A DNA stretch of 64,000 bases from Candidatus Poribacteria bacterium (lineage in GTDB: Bacteria; Poribacteria; WGA-4E; WGA-3G), in contig JAJDTM010000030.1 in the NCBI GenBank assembly GCA_022827185.1, positions 1-64,000 of the forward strand, in the 5' to 3' direction. The position numbers and the translations under genes are program-made. Under the pieces are notes generated by a model, which did no database searches, was not told the origin of the DNA, and was given only the letters and a program-made list of their open reading frames with translations. Positions within the stretch are counted from its first letter, which is position 1, and every line of letters begins with the position of its first letter. Positions 32,698 through 41,010 of this stretch are shown here, piece by piece.

Positions 32698-33906
32698 TTA
32701 TAGACTTTCTGCAGCATCTAATATCAATTCAGCAGTCCGTTCCGCAGCACCAGCAGTACCGAGTTGCGCATAAACTGCTTGAAGTGCCTCCCGTTGCTCT
32801 TCCCGTTTCTGCGGATTCTGTAGAAAATCGAGTGCCAATGCCGTCAAAGCAGTTGGTGTCAGTTCCGTCTGTAGTAATTCTGGAACAATGTCACGCCCAG
32901 CAATAAGGTTAGGAAGTCCGCTCCGGTTCAGCGGTGTCAACGCTTTAATGATGTGCCAATTGAGTGCTACCGTGCGAAAGAGGATAATCATTGGTGTACC
33001 GATACACGTTGCTTCAAGCGTCGCTGTACCGGAAGTAACCAACAACAGGGTTGATGCGCGCATCGCTGTGTAGGTCATCTCTTCCACGATTTCAATCGGC
33101 GGGATCTCAACATTTGACAATTCCTGCTGGCATTCCGCAATACGTTCACGAGAAATTCCCGGGGCTAACGGAAGAACCCACTGTGCATTCGGATAGACCT
33201 GCGCAACATTTGCAGCAGCTTCTAACATGACCGGCAAGATATGTCGGATTTCGGAACGGCGACTCCCCGGCATCAGTCCGATAACAGGAGCCTCCTGATC
33301 ATCTTCCGTTTCACATAAATTGAGATGTTCCCGTGCCTCGTGCTTCGTTAGAGGGGTCCGTGCAAAATCGACAAGTGGATGCCCAACGAATTCAGCGTTC
33401 GCACCGGCATTTCGGTAAAATTCAGCCTCAAAGGGAAAGATTGCAGCAACAACGTCCGCCCATTTTGCTAACTTCCGCGCACGCTTTGCACGCCATGCCC
33501 ACGCTTTCGGAGGAATGTAATAGACAACCGAAACATCCTGTCTCCGAGCAAATTTGGCTAACGGCATATTAAACTCGGCAAAATCTACGAGGAGAAGTAC
33601 ATCAGGGTGTTCCTCACGGATACGTTGTTTCAGATACGCCTGTTTCCGCAGGAACATGGGTAGGACCGTGACGACATCCGCAAACCCCATAACAGCGGAA
33701 TCTCGGATGTGAAGATCAAGTTTCACCGATGCCGCTGCCATCTGATCGCCACCCATACCGAAGAGTGTTATATCGGGACACAGTGCCTTGAGTTGCCGAG
33801 CAACATGAGAAGCGTGCAGATCACCAGATGGCTCACCAGCAACGATCATAATTTTTGGCTTTTGGCTTTCGGCTTTCGGCTTTCGGGAAAAAGATGTTTG
33901 TTGCAT
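32698..33906 (-). CDS. lpxB: lipid-A-disaccharide synthase
   Basis: A glycosyltransferase joining UDP-diacylglucosamine and lipid X at the membrane. Family features: 'IMIVAGEPSGDLHASHVARQ' at the N-terminus, 'GMGGDQMAAASV', 'VDFAEFNMPLAKFA', 'YIPPKAWAWR', 'FVGHPLVDF', 'LMPGSRRSEI' and 'LLVTSGTATLEATCIGTPMI'. The true start is unclear. The conserved part begins at an ATG at 33849. The ATG at 33906 adds 19 residues encoded by a short tandem repeat, and a GTG at 33951 extends further; none has a good ribosome binding site. It lies between argC and lpxK. Confidence 0.9.
   Translation of the reverse strand: MQQTSFSRKPKAESQKPKIMIVAGEPSGDLHASHVARQLKALCPDITLFGMGGDQMAAASVKLDLHIRDSAVMGFADVVTVLPMFLRKQAYLKQRIREEHPDVLLLVDFAEFNMPLAKFARRQDVSVVYYIPPKAWAWRAKRARKLAKWADVVAAIFPFEAEFYRNAGANAEFVGHPLVDFARTPLTKHEAREHLNLCETEDDQEAPVIGLMPGSRRSEIRHILPVMLEAAANVAQVYPNAQWVLPLAPGISRERIAECQQELSNVEIPPIEIVEEMTYTAMRASTLLLVTSGTATLEATCIGTPMIILFRTVALNWHIIKALTPLNRSGLPNLIAGRDIVPELLQTELTPTALTALALDFLQNPQKREEQREALQAVYAQLGTAGAAERTAELILDAAESL
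33854..33886. repeat. GGCTTTCGGCTTTCGG tandem repeat at the lpxB start
   Basis: About five units of GGCTTT(T/C) on the plus strand immediately before the conserved start of lpxB. If the upstream start is used it encodes a Lys/Pro/Ala-rich leader ('RKPKAESQKPK'). It may be part of a dispersed non-coding repeat fused to the gene. Confidence 0.6.
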
Positions 33907-33981
33907 CAGCAAATATTGTAACTCCCACAAGAATCTACTGACTGTTCTCACTGCGAAGCATGCTGATAGCCGACAGCCATC

Positions 33982-35025
33982 CTACGGCATCATCCCCGGC
34001 ACTTTCAGCCCATCGGTTTCATCAAAACCGAACATCAGATTGAGATTCTGCACAACAGCACCAGCAGCACCTTTACCAAGATTATCAATCGCTGCCATCG
34101 CGACGACACGACGGGTCCGTGTATCGACTTCAAGTCCAACATCGCAATAATTACTGCCGAGCACTGCCTTCGTCTCCGGGTATGCACCCGACGGAAGCAC
34201 CCGAACAAACGGCTCGTGCTCGTAAAAGTTTGAATAGATGCCGAGGGCTTCTTGAGTGGACATCTCTTCGGTGAGACGCATATAGACGGTGCTAAGAATA
34301 CCCCGCGTCATCGGGACAAGGTGCGGCGTGAACGTTACCTGAACGGGTGCAGAGGCAACAGCACTCAACTCCTGTTCAATCTCCGGCGTATGTCGATGTG
34401 AACCGATATTGTAGGCGACAACGTTAGCCTCTCGATTCGGATAGTGTGTATTTTCGCGAGGTTTCGGACCAGCACCCGAAATTCCAGATTTCGAGTCAAC
34501 AATGATGGAATCCAATTCCACGACACCTTGCGCGACCAACGGCATCGCTGCAAGTGTCGCACTCGTCGGATAACATCCTGGATTCGCCACAAGTTGGGCA
34601 TCCCGAATTTTGGCACGATACCGTTCCGGCAACCCGTATATCGCCTGTGGTATGAGTCCCGCGCTGGTATGTTCGGTGTGATACCACGCTTGGTATGTTT
34701 CGGCATCCTCAAGCCGATAGTCCGCGCTAAAATCCACGACGCGTAAACCTTGCGCCAGAATTTGTGGTGCGAACGACATCGCGACTTTGTGCGGAACAGC
34801 GAGGACAACGGCATCGACCCGCGCTTTAAGGGAGTCAAGGTCTAAGGGTTCAAATGCCGACGACAGAAACCCGCGGAGGTTCGGGAGGACACTCTCAATA
34901 CACTGCCCCGCGTAGGTTTCAGAAGTGCAGAGCGCGACCTGTAACCCGCCAGAGTGGTTAGCGAGAAAACGTAACAACTCACTGCCGCTATATCCTGATG
35001 CACCAACGATTCCAATTTTTATCAT
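33982..35025 (-). CDS. argC: N-acetyl-gamma-glutamyl-phosphate reductase
   Basis: 347 residues, the usual length. It catalyses NADPH reduction of N-acetylglutamyl phosphate in arginine synthesis. The nucleotide-binding 'IGIVGASGYSGSELLRFL' opens the protein. The catalytic cysteine is in 'VANPGCYPTSATLAAMP', and 'HRHTPEIEQEL' carries the conserved His. The start ATG is unambiguous. No other arg gene is nearby; it leads the argC-lpxB-lpxK run on the minus strand. Confidence 0.94.
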   Translation of the reverse strand: MIKIGIVGASGYSGSELLRFLANHSGGLQVALCTSETYAGQCIESVLPNLRGFLSSAFEPLDLDSLKARVDAVVLAVPHKVAMSFAPQILAQGLRVVDFSADYRLEDAETYQAWYHTEHTSAGLIPQAIYGLPERYRAKIRDAQLVANPGCYPTSATLAAMPLVAQGVVELDSIIVDSKSGISGAGPKPRENTHYPNREANVVAYNIGSHRHTPEIEQELSAVASAPVQVTFTPHLVPMTRGILSTVYMRLTEEMSTQEALGIYSNFYEHEPFVRVLPSGAYPETKAVLGSNYCDVGLEVDTRTRRVVAMAAIDNLGKGAAGAVVQNLNLMFGFDETDGLKVPGMMP

Positions 35026-35176
35026 TTACATCTCACTGTGTGTTTCTTATTCGGAACTTTTGATAAATTATGTAGGAATTTTAGCACATTTTGAGGGCAA
35101 TGTCAAATTACGATGAAAGATAAAATTCAAAATGTAACCATACCGATATTGCTGGCTGGTAATAGAAATTAACATC

Positions 35177-35243
35177 TGACAACCAGTTACTGAAAACTGA
35201 TAACCGATAACTGACAACCATTCCCCTGACAACCGACAGCCAT
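35177..35243. repeat. CTGATAACCGATAACTGACAACC repeat tract
   Basis: About eight degenerate units of ACTGATA/ACCGATA/CTGACAAC in the gap between the divergent argC and FAH-family genes (35026-35340). The remainder of this gap is AT-rich, with no gene visible. Confidence 0.6.
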
Positions 35244-35340
35244 CCCAAAGAAATCAATTGACAGCCCCTCGTATGCACGGTAAAATATAACATACCTCGG
35301 CTCGTAAATTACGCCGGAAAAAATCCAAAAGGAGACTACT

Positions 35341-36093
35341 ATGAAGTTAGCACGCTATGAATTAAATGGCACAATCGGTTACGGCATTGTCTCAGGAGAA
35401 AATCTGAACGTACTATCGGGATGCCCGTTTGGTGAATACAGTGAAACAGGTGAGAGCGTTGCATTAGCGGATGTTCAACTCCTCGCACCAACAACACCGA
35501 CAAAGGTGTTGGCTGTCGGTCTGAATTATCGGAGTCATTTAGACGGGGCACCGGAACCACAAAACCCTGAAATCTTCATCAAAACGCCTTCATGTATCAA
35601 CGATCCGGGCGGCAATATTGAACTACCTGATGGCGATGATGACGTACACGCCGAAGGCGAACTCGTCGTTATCATGAAGAAACAGACTCGGAAAGCGACA
35701 CCCGAAGAGGCAGCCGCCAACATCTTAGGCGTAACCTGTGGTAACGATGTCAGCGCACGCACCTGGCAGAGCGATGATATGCAGTGGTGGCGCGCCAAAG
35801 CATCAGATACCTTCGGACCCATCGGTCCCGTCATTGCCACTGACGTTGATTACACCGACGCGCAATTGGAGACCCGTATCAACGGCGAAGTCGTTCAGAA
35901 GCAGACGACCGCAGACCTTATTTTTCCTGTAACGACGATTGTCAGTTTCATTTCACAGGCGATAACCCTTGAACCCGGAGATGCAATCTTTACGGGTACA
36001 CCCGGCACGACGACTGCGTTGAAAGCCGGTGATGTCGTTGAAATTGAGATTGAAGGCATTGGCGTTCTGAAAAACAGTGTCGTGGCACAGTAA
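35341..36093 (+). CDS. fumarylacetoacetate hydrolase-family protein
   Basis: 250 residues. FAH-fold enzymes cleave or decarboxylate beta-diketo acids or 2-hydroxyhepta-2,4-dienedioates using a divalent metal. Visible family segments: 'VLAVGLNYRSHLDG', 'EIFIKTPSCINDPG', the metal-binding 'VHAEGELVVIM' (E-x-E) with Asp in 'GNDVSARTWQ', then 'SDTFGPIGPVI' and 'GDAIFTGTPGT'. AAAGGAG precedes the ATG. No aromatic degradation neighbours are seen, so the substrate is open. Confidence 0.85.
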   Translation: MKLARYELNGTIGYGIVSGENLNVLSGCPFGEYSETGESVALADVQLLAPTTPTKVLAVGLNYRSHLDGAPEPQNPEIFIKTPSCINDPGGNIELPDGDDDVHAEGELVVIMKKQTRKATPEEAAANILGVTCGNDVSARTWQSDDMQWWRAKASDTFGPIGPVIATDVDYTDAQLETRINGEVVQKQTTADLIFPVTTIVSFISQAITLEPGDAIFTGTPGTTTALKAGDVVEIEIEGIGVLKNSVVAQ

Positions 36094-36114
36094 CTTTTTC
36101 GTAGGCACTTTCTA

Positions 36115-36771
36115 ATGACAAAATTGTTTAGAAACTTCGTATTATTACTGGCAGGCTTGCTCGCCATTTCAATGCTCGTCGGCTGCGGTGGTGACGAGAA
36201 CCCAGTTGCAGCCGAACCTGTTCCGGTTAACTTCGTAAGGGCAACTCCGGCGGGTGGCGAGATTGCCGCGAATGGAACTATTACGGTTACCTTCGACAAC
36301 ATACCGAGTGATGTCGCGGTAAGTGCTGGTACCATCAAGGTTAGCGGCAAAACTGCGGCTATCACAGGTCCCTTCACCCTTGGTAAACTCACATTGACGA
36401 TCACTTGGGCTGATGGCACCAAGGTACTGAACTATAAAGTTACCGCGCCGGACTGACCCGACGATCTGCGTGTCACGGGTGGCACTATTATAGACGGTGA
36501 CAAGGATGTCAACCCCGAATTCATCAACAGCGACGGATGGATCGAGATTACCTTCAGTGAGGAGGTAACTGGAAACATCGCCCTCCAAACTGAGGGCGGG
36601 GACGATGTCGGTTGGATCGCAAAAGTTGATGGTACCAAAGGCAGTCTTGAACTTGTCAAAGGTAGAGAACTCGTTAACGATACCAGTTATGTCATCGTTG
36701 GTAAAGTCTCCACTGCTGACGGTGTTGAGACTGACATTAAAATCACCTTTGCAACCAAGGGTAAAGCATAA
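36115..36771 (+). pseudogene. lipoprotein gene interrupted by an in-frame TGA
   Basis: A signal peptide with a lipobox ('AISMLVGCGGDENP') is followed by an Ig-like beta-sandwich ('GGEIAANGTITVTFDNIPSD') up to residue 113, where TGA (36454-36456) closes the frame. The same frame then stays open for another 104 codons with a second Ig-like domain of the same type ('SDGWIEITFSEEVTGNIALQ') and ends in TAA at 36771. The whole is thus a 218-codon gene with one internal stop. Nonsense mutation or sequencing error is most likely. The context ('APD-stop-PDDL') is not that of a redox selenoprotein. A truncated one-domain lipoprotein could still be made. Confidence 0.75.
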
Positions 36772-36840
36772 ATTCAAATCTTGCTTTAACTTGCATTGGC
36801 GAAGTTTTTAACCTTGCGTTGTTCCAATAAGGAGAAAAAA

Positions 36841-37620
36841 ATGCGCTTTAGATATCCATCTCTTTTTCGATGTAGCCAAGTTTCTGAAAAAACAAAACTT
36901 GGGCTTAAAATTACCGTCCTTTTGCTGTGTCTCAGTATAACAGGACAAGCATCGGCAGTGCTACTGTTTCACGACGATTTTGAGAAAGATAAGGTCGGAG
37001 CGGAACCCAGCAAATGGGAAGTCGGACACGACGGCAAAACAACCGCTAAAGTCGTCGCTGATCCGAAAAAAGCGAGTAATAAGGTCTTGTTGACTGCTGA
37101 CAACCCCTCTAACGACTCACGGCACGATGTCGGCGGCTCCATCTATGTTGTCGGCGACGCGGGTTGGAACGATTACGTCGCTGAATGGGACATGATGTTC
37201 CCCGATGACTTCTACATGGGTGTCGTCTTCCGTTTTCAGGATGGCGAAAAATTCTATCTCAGCGACCGACGGCAAGGGGGTAGAGAATACCATTTTTACA
37301 AACGCCAAGGGAATTGGGCAAAGGTCAAAGATGGAATGGTGGAAAACGAACCCGAAGTCTGGTACCGCGCTCAACTGATCCTCAAGGGTGATAAGTTCAC
37401 TTTCAAATTGAAAGAGCGGAAAGACAACAGGTCGTTTGATAAAATCGATCCAGCGACTGAAGGTGAAGACGGCACCTTTAAAACCGGTAAATTCGGCAAC
37501 TACGGACTCGTTTATATTGACAATATCTTTATCGGCGATTCCGTCGAAGACCTCGTTCTACCCGTCGAACCCCAAGATAAACTCAGCACGACTTGGGGCG
37601 CGATCAAGGCTGCCTACTAA
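36841..37620 (+). CDS. secreted LamG/DUF1080-like beta-sandwich protein
   Basis: 259 residues from the ATG at 36841, preceded by AAGGAGA. A signal peptide ends near 'SITGQASA'. One concanavalin-like domain follows ('LLFHDDFEKDKVGAEPSKWE', 'DYVAEWDMMFPDDFYMGVVF', 'WYRAQLILKGDKFTFKL', 'GNYGLVYIDNIFIG'). Such domains bind or hydrolyse glycans; no catalytic residues can be named. The last residues, 'KLSTTWGAIKAAY', match the end of the LamG protein at 59900 and may be a sorting or anchoring tag. Confidence 0.72.
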   Translation: MRFRYPSLFRCSQVSEKTKLGLKITVLLLCLSITGQASAVLLFHDDFEKDKVGAEPSKWEVGHDGKTTAKVVADPKKASNKVLLTADNPSNDSRHDVGGSIYVVGDAGWNDYVAEWDMMFPDDFYMGVVFRFQDGEKFYLSDRRQGGREYHFYKRQGNWAKVKDGMVENEPEVWYRAQLILKGDKFTFKLKERKDNRSFDKIDPATEGEDGTFKTGKFGNYGLVYIDNIFIGDSVEDLVLPVEPQDKLSTTWGAIKAAY

Positions 37621-37740
37621 AAGAAAGCATCGAAAGCTGGAAGGTTGGAAGGAAATCGCTTCTCGTAAGATAGTTCCTCTACCCTTCCCGACTTCCACTT
37701 TTCCACTACGATTTGGGAAGCGCAACCAACGGGCGCGCTG

Positions 37741-37804
37741 GATATACGGAGAGGGACGTTATCACTACTGCTCACCTAACCGAACCGCAAGGAAATATAA
37801 AAAG
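37741..37804 (+). promoter_or_regulatory. conserved 64-base leader, copy 2
   Basis: GATATACGGA at 37741 and the GAACCGCAAGGAAA block before the ATG at 37805 match the leader at 23199-23262 at identical spacing. The stretch 37621-37740 before it holds GGAAGGTTGGAAGG-type simple repeats and no gene. Confidence 0.5.
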
Positions 37805-39082
37805 ATGTCGACTTATGTTGCTCATGGCGGAAAAGACACCGTCATCACATCCGAAGAAAAACGTGCCCTGCTACACGAGGCACTCCTCAAGTTGGGCGGT
37901 ATCCCGAAAAAGATTCTGGTCATTCCGCCGGATATAACACGCCTCCACTCCAACGCTGGTGAGTTGACCCAACTGCTCTATGAATTGTGGGACACTGCAA
38001 ACGGCACCACCTTTGACATATTGCCTGCCATCGGCACACACGCCCCAATGACCGAAGCACAGATCGCCGAGATGTACGGTGATTTACCCAAGGCGACATA
38101 CCGTGTTCACAACTGGCGGACGGGCCTCCACCATTTTGGAGACGTACCCTCTGAATTTGTACAGGAAGTATCGGGCGGCAAACTTGATTATAGCATTCCT
38201 GTTGCCGTAAATCGTCATCTCGTCGAAGGCAACTACGAACTCATCATCTCTGTTGGACAGGTGATTCCGCATGAAGTTATCGGTATCGCCAACGGGTTTA
38301 AAAACATCCTCGTCGGTGCAGGTGGCGTTGAGATGATTAATAAATCGCATTTCCTCGGTGCTGTAGACGGCATGGAACGCCTCATGGGTCGCACGGATAC
38401 CTCTGTTAGGAGAGTGTTAAATTACGCGCATGCAAACTACCTAAAACAACTCGGTATCCTGTATGTCATGAGCGTCATGGATGCGGATACGACTGGAGAA
38501 CGGGTGATGCGTGGACTTTACATCGGCGACGATGCACAGACCTTTGAAACCGCTGCCGAATTGAGCAGAGCCGTTAATATGACTTTCTTAGATGAACCGC
38601 TATCGAAAGTGGTCGTCTACTTGGATCCGAGGGAGTTTAAAAGCACATGGCTCGGGAACAAGGCGATCTATCGGACACGGATGGCGATGGCAGATGATGG
38701 CGAGTTGATTATCATCGCGCCTGGACTCCGTGAATTCGGTGAGGACGCTGAAATCGACCGACTCATCCGAAAGTATGGCTATCGCGGCACGCCCGCGACG
38801 CTCAACGCTGTCTCGGAAAACCCGGAGTTGCAAGAGAATCTATCTGCCGCTGCGCATCTGATTCACGGGAGCACCGAAGGACGTTTCAAAGTCACTTATG
38901 CGACGGAACATCTCACGCAAGCCGAAATTGAATCGGTTGGCTACCAATGGGCACCCCTCAACGAAGTGCTTGCCAAATACAACCCCGAAACGCTTGTTGA
39001 TGGGTTTAATGAGGGTGGTTTTTTCTATATCAGCGAACCCGGACAAGGGTTATGGGCACTACGCTCTCGGTTTAGTGAGTAG
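37805..39082 (+). CDS. LarA-like protein (DUF2088, lactate racemase family)
   Basis: 425 residues from the ATG at 37805; the longer frame from 37436 overlaps the LamG-like gene and is rejected. LarA is a nickel-pincer racemase. Matching features: 'ILVIPPDITRLHSNAGELTQ' (the D-x-TR segment), 'DILPAIGTHAPMTEAQI' (the GTH motif), 'NYELIISVGQVIPHEVIG' and 'GFKNILVGAGGVEMINKSH'. No larB/C/E cofactor genes lie nearby, so the enzyme may act on another hydroxy acid or depend on cofactor genes elsewhere. A PIN-domain gene follows after 21 bases. Confidence 0.8.
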   Translation: MSTYVAHGGKDTVITSEEKRALLHEALLKLGGIPKKILVIPPDITRLHSNAGELTQLLYELWDTANGTTFDILPAIGTHAPMTEAQIAEMYGDLPKATYRVHNWRTGLHHFGDVPSEFVQEVSGGKLDYSIPVAVNRHLVEGNYELIISVGQVIPHEVIGIANGFKNILVGAGGVEMINKSHFLGAVDGMERLMGRTDTSVRRVLNYAHANYLKQLGILYVMSVMDADTTGERVMRGLYIGDDAQTFETAAELSRAVNMTFLDEPLSKVVVYLDPREFKSTWLGNKAIYRTRMAMADDGELIIIAPGLREFGEDAEIDRLIRKYGYRGTPATLNAVSENPELQENLSAAAHLIHGSTEGRFKVTYATEHLTQAEIESVGYQWAPLNEVLAKYNPETLVDGFNEGGFFYISEPGQGLWALRSRFSE

Positions 39083-39103
39083 ATTTGCTAAAGCCTCTAT
39101 TTT

Positions 39104-39790
39104 ATGGTACAATATACAACAGGAAAACCGAAAGTTTACATTGAAACCACCGTGGTCAGCTACTTGATAGCACGTCCCAGTAACAATGTAACAGTATCTG
39201 ATCGACAACGATTAACTCGACAGTTGTGGGAAGAATACGCCGATGCTTTTGAGTTTGTCACTTCGGAGATAGTTCTCGGCGAAGCTGAACGTGGCGATCC
39301 AAGAGAAGCCCAACGCCGGACTACACTGTTAGACGACCTAAGGGAATTACGTCTGTCACCAGAGGCTACCGCACTTGCACATAAATTGATAGATGCCGGG
39401 GCGGTGCCATTGCAATTTCTACCGGACGCGCAGCATATTGCCATTGCTGTAGTCCACAGCATTGAGTATCTCGTTTCTTGGAACTATAAGCATATTGTTA
39501 ATGAAACCAAGCGGCAGCATATCACTGACGTTTGTCTATCCGCTGAATATCAACCAACAACCCTCTGTACACCTGAGGCGTTAATGGAGGAAATACAGAT
39601 GAAAGAGCAACTTGAACCACAGACAGATCCTATCCTTGAAGAATGCTATCGAATAAAAGCCGAGTTTGCTGCCCAATTTAATTCTATAGAAGAACTCTAC
39701 GATTATTTAAAGGCAAGAGAGAAAGAGGGGGAAGCCCAAGGTAGGGTATATATAGATCCCCCTCCACCGCCCGCGGAGCAGAGCGAGTAG
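39104..39790 (+). CDS. PIN-domain toxin fused to antitoxin-like tail
   Basis: 228 residues. The first about 150 are a VapC-like PIN ribonuclease: 'KVYIETTVVSYLIA', 'FVTSEIVLGEAERG' with an acidic residue, 'FLPDAQHIAIAVVHSIEYLV' with an Asp, and 'SWNYKHIVN'. After 'TPEALMEEIQ' the sequence continues as 'KEQLEPQTDPILEECYRIKAE', a segment usually found as a separate small protein encoded after this PIN family. An ATG preceded by GAGG at 39600 lies in the same frame, so the tail could be made both fused and alone. It ends in a run of prolines. Confidence 0.7.
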   Translation: MVQYTTGKPKVYIETTVVSYLIARPSNNVTVSDRQRLTRQLWEEYADAFEFVTSEIVLGEAERGDPREAQRRTTLLDDLRELRLSPEATALAHKLIDAGAVPLQFLPDAQHIAIAVVHSIEYLVSWNYKHIVNETKRQHITDVCLSAEYQPTTLCTPEALMEEIQMKEQLEPQTDPILEECYRIKAEFAAQFNSIEELYDYLKAREKEGEAQGRVYIDPPPPPAEQSE

Positions 39791-39797
39791 TCTTCTA

Positions 39798-40481
39798 ATG
39801 CAACTCTTTAAAATTATCGTCAACTGGACACCTAAAATATGGTTACCGTTGGCAATTGTTCTATCGAACGGTGTAATTAACCTTTGGGCAAGGCTACATC
39901 TTTTTGCATATTTGGATTTAGATTTATTCACAATCTCTCCTAATTTTCAGGTTATCGGTGGATTTTTTGCTGTCGTTGGCGCATTGATTGATTGGATCCT
40001 GATCAGTACTCTCCTCTTTTGGGGGTGTCGGCTACTTTATAAGTACAAAGGAGAAGGGGTCTTCCGAAATTTCTTTAAGGTTATAGGTCTGTGCCATCTC
40101 GTTCTGTTGGCAGCTACATTGGGTCATTTCATTTTCATTTCAATCAGTTTGCCTCCTGATCTCACGACACTCAAATATAACAACACAACAAGTTCACAAG
40201 CGTCATCAGAAGCGGTTACTGCGGTGTTGGCTTCACTCGAACTGCCAATTCAAGTGATTGACATTGCAGGTCACATTTGTTTCGTACTTATCCTCGTACC
40301 AGTGGTTCAAACTTTCTTCCAAATTAGGTGGGTCCAGGCACTTTGTAACGTATGTATCTCTTATGCTATTTACTGGGTTTTGAACAAAGCTTTGTGGTAC
40401 GTTTTTCCGCATATTTTTTTCTTTTTCTTCGCAGAATCCTTGGTTCCGAGTTGGCAGCCAGGCGATCCGATTTCACCGTAA
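39798..40481 (+). CDS. multi-pass inner-membrane protein (Yip1-like)
   Basis: 227 residues with about five hydrophobic segments: near 14-34, 50-75 ('GGFFAVVGALIDWILIST'), 92-115, 150-175 and 185-215. No catalytic motif is seen. The layout resembles Yip1-domain proteins but the match is not firm. It starts 7 bases after the PIN gene, so the two are probably co-transcribed. Confidence 0.5.
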   Translation: MQLFKIIVNWTPKIWLPLAIVLSNGVINLWARLHLFAYLDLDLFTISPNFQVIGGFFAVVGALIDWILISTLLFWGCRLLYKYKGEGVFRNFFKVIGLCHLVLLAATLGHFIFISISLPPDLTTLKYNNTTSSQASSEAVTAVLASLELPIQVIDIAGHICFVLILVPVVQTFFQIRWVQALCNVCISYAIYWVLNKALWYVFPHIFFFFFAESLVPSWQPGDPISP

Positions 40482-40532
40482 CCTAATACGGTATCAGTAT
40501 GTGAAGTTTTGACATTCATCGCCCCGAGCCCA

Positions 40533-40640
40533 TAGGTTGGGTTGAATGGAACTGCAAAATCAACGCATCTTCCCAAGAAAACACAGACATCCCACATGTC
40601 CTGAAAATATCAAAAAATCAGTGAAACCCAACATCTTAGT
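40533..40640. repeat. TAGGTTGGGTTGAA...GAAACCCAACATC repeat
   Basis: Shares TAGGTTGGGTTGA (40533) and GAAACCCAACATC (40622) with the interior of the MITE at 46385-46700. These parts form an inverted pair (GGTTGGGTT/AACCCAAC). Confidence 0.5.
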
Positions 40641-40642
40641 TT

Positions 40643-40789
40643 TTGACAAAATATTTATACACTCTCAACGAAGAAAGCATCGGGGACGTAACTTCTGCAC
40701 TTCGGTTTTATATTGAGACTTTTGGGAAAGAAGAACTTGAAATTGAGGAACCCGCCTTGGATGTTTTCATAACCGAAGTGAGTATCTGA
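40643..40789 (+). CDS. possible 48-residue protein before the HicA remnant
   Basis: A TTG-started frame ('TKYLYTLNEESIGDVTSALR') ends 3 bases before the HicA-like remnant, an antitoxin's usual position. The sequence does not match HicB and there is no clear ribosome binding site. It may be the end of a decayed gene. Confidence 0.25.
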   Translation: MTKYLYTLNEESIGDVTSALRFYIETFGKEELEIEEPALDVFITEVSI

Positions 40790-40792
40790 TTA

Positions 40793-40938
40793 ATGCCGCG
40801 TTTTCCAACAGATGCCCTAAAAATATAGTTATCCATGCGTTAGAGCGATTGGGATACCGTATCATTCGTGAACGGAACCATATCTGTATGGCACGTGAAA
40901 AATTCAGAGGACATAGAAAGCCTCTATTTAATTTGTAA
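40793..40938 (+). pseudogene. HicA-like mRNA interferase toxin remnant
   Basis: Begins 'PRFPTDA', then shifts frame near 40818 and continues as 'PKNIVIHALERLGYRIIRER' and 'NHICMARE'. This is the HicA double-stranded RNA-binding-like fold with its conserved His (usually in a GSH motif; here 'NHI'). One frameshift makes it non-functional unless bypassed. Confidence 0.55.
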
Positions 40939-40961
40939 AAACAGGATGGATATGTTATAAT
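40933..40961 (+). promoter_or_regulatory. predicted promoter of the NERD-helicase gene
   Basis: TTGTAA (40933-40938), a 17-base spacer and TATAAT (40956-40961), 49 bases upstream of the ATG. Confidence 0.6.
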
Positions 40962-41010
40962 TAACTTTTAAGAATGTGTCACCATTAACACTTAGCAGGA
41001 GAATAATGAT

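Noticed and set aside
36454..36456. TGA as a selenocysteine codon
   Set aside because: The context is Asp-stop-Pro between Ig-like domains, with no redox motif and no convincing hairpin after the codon.
37436..37804. Longer N-terminus for the LarA-like protein
   Set aside because: It runs through the preceding gene and a simple-repeat gap; the family start is at 37805.
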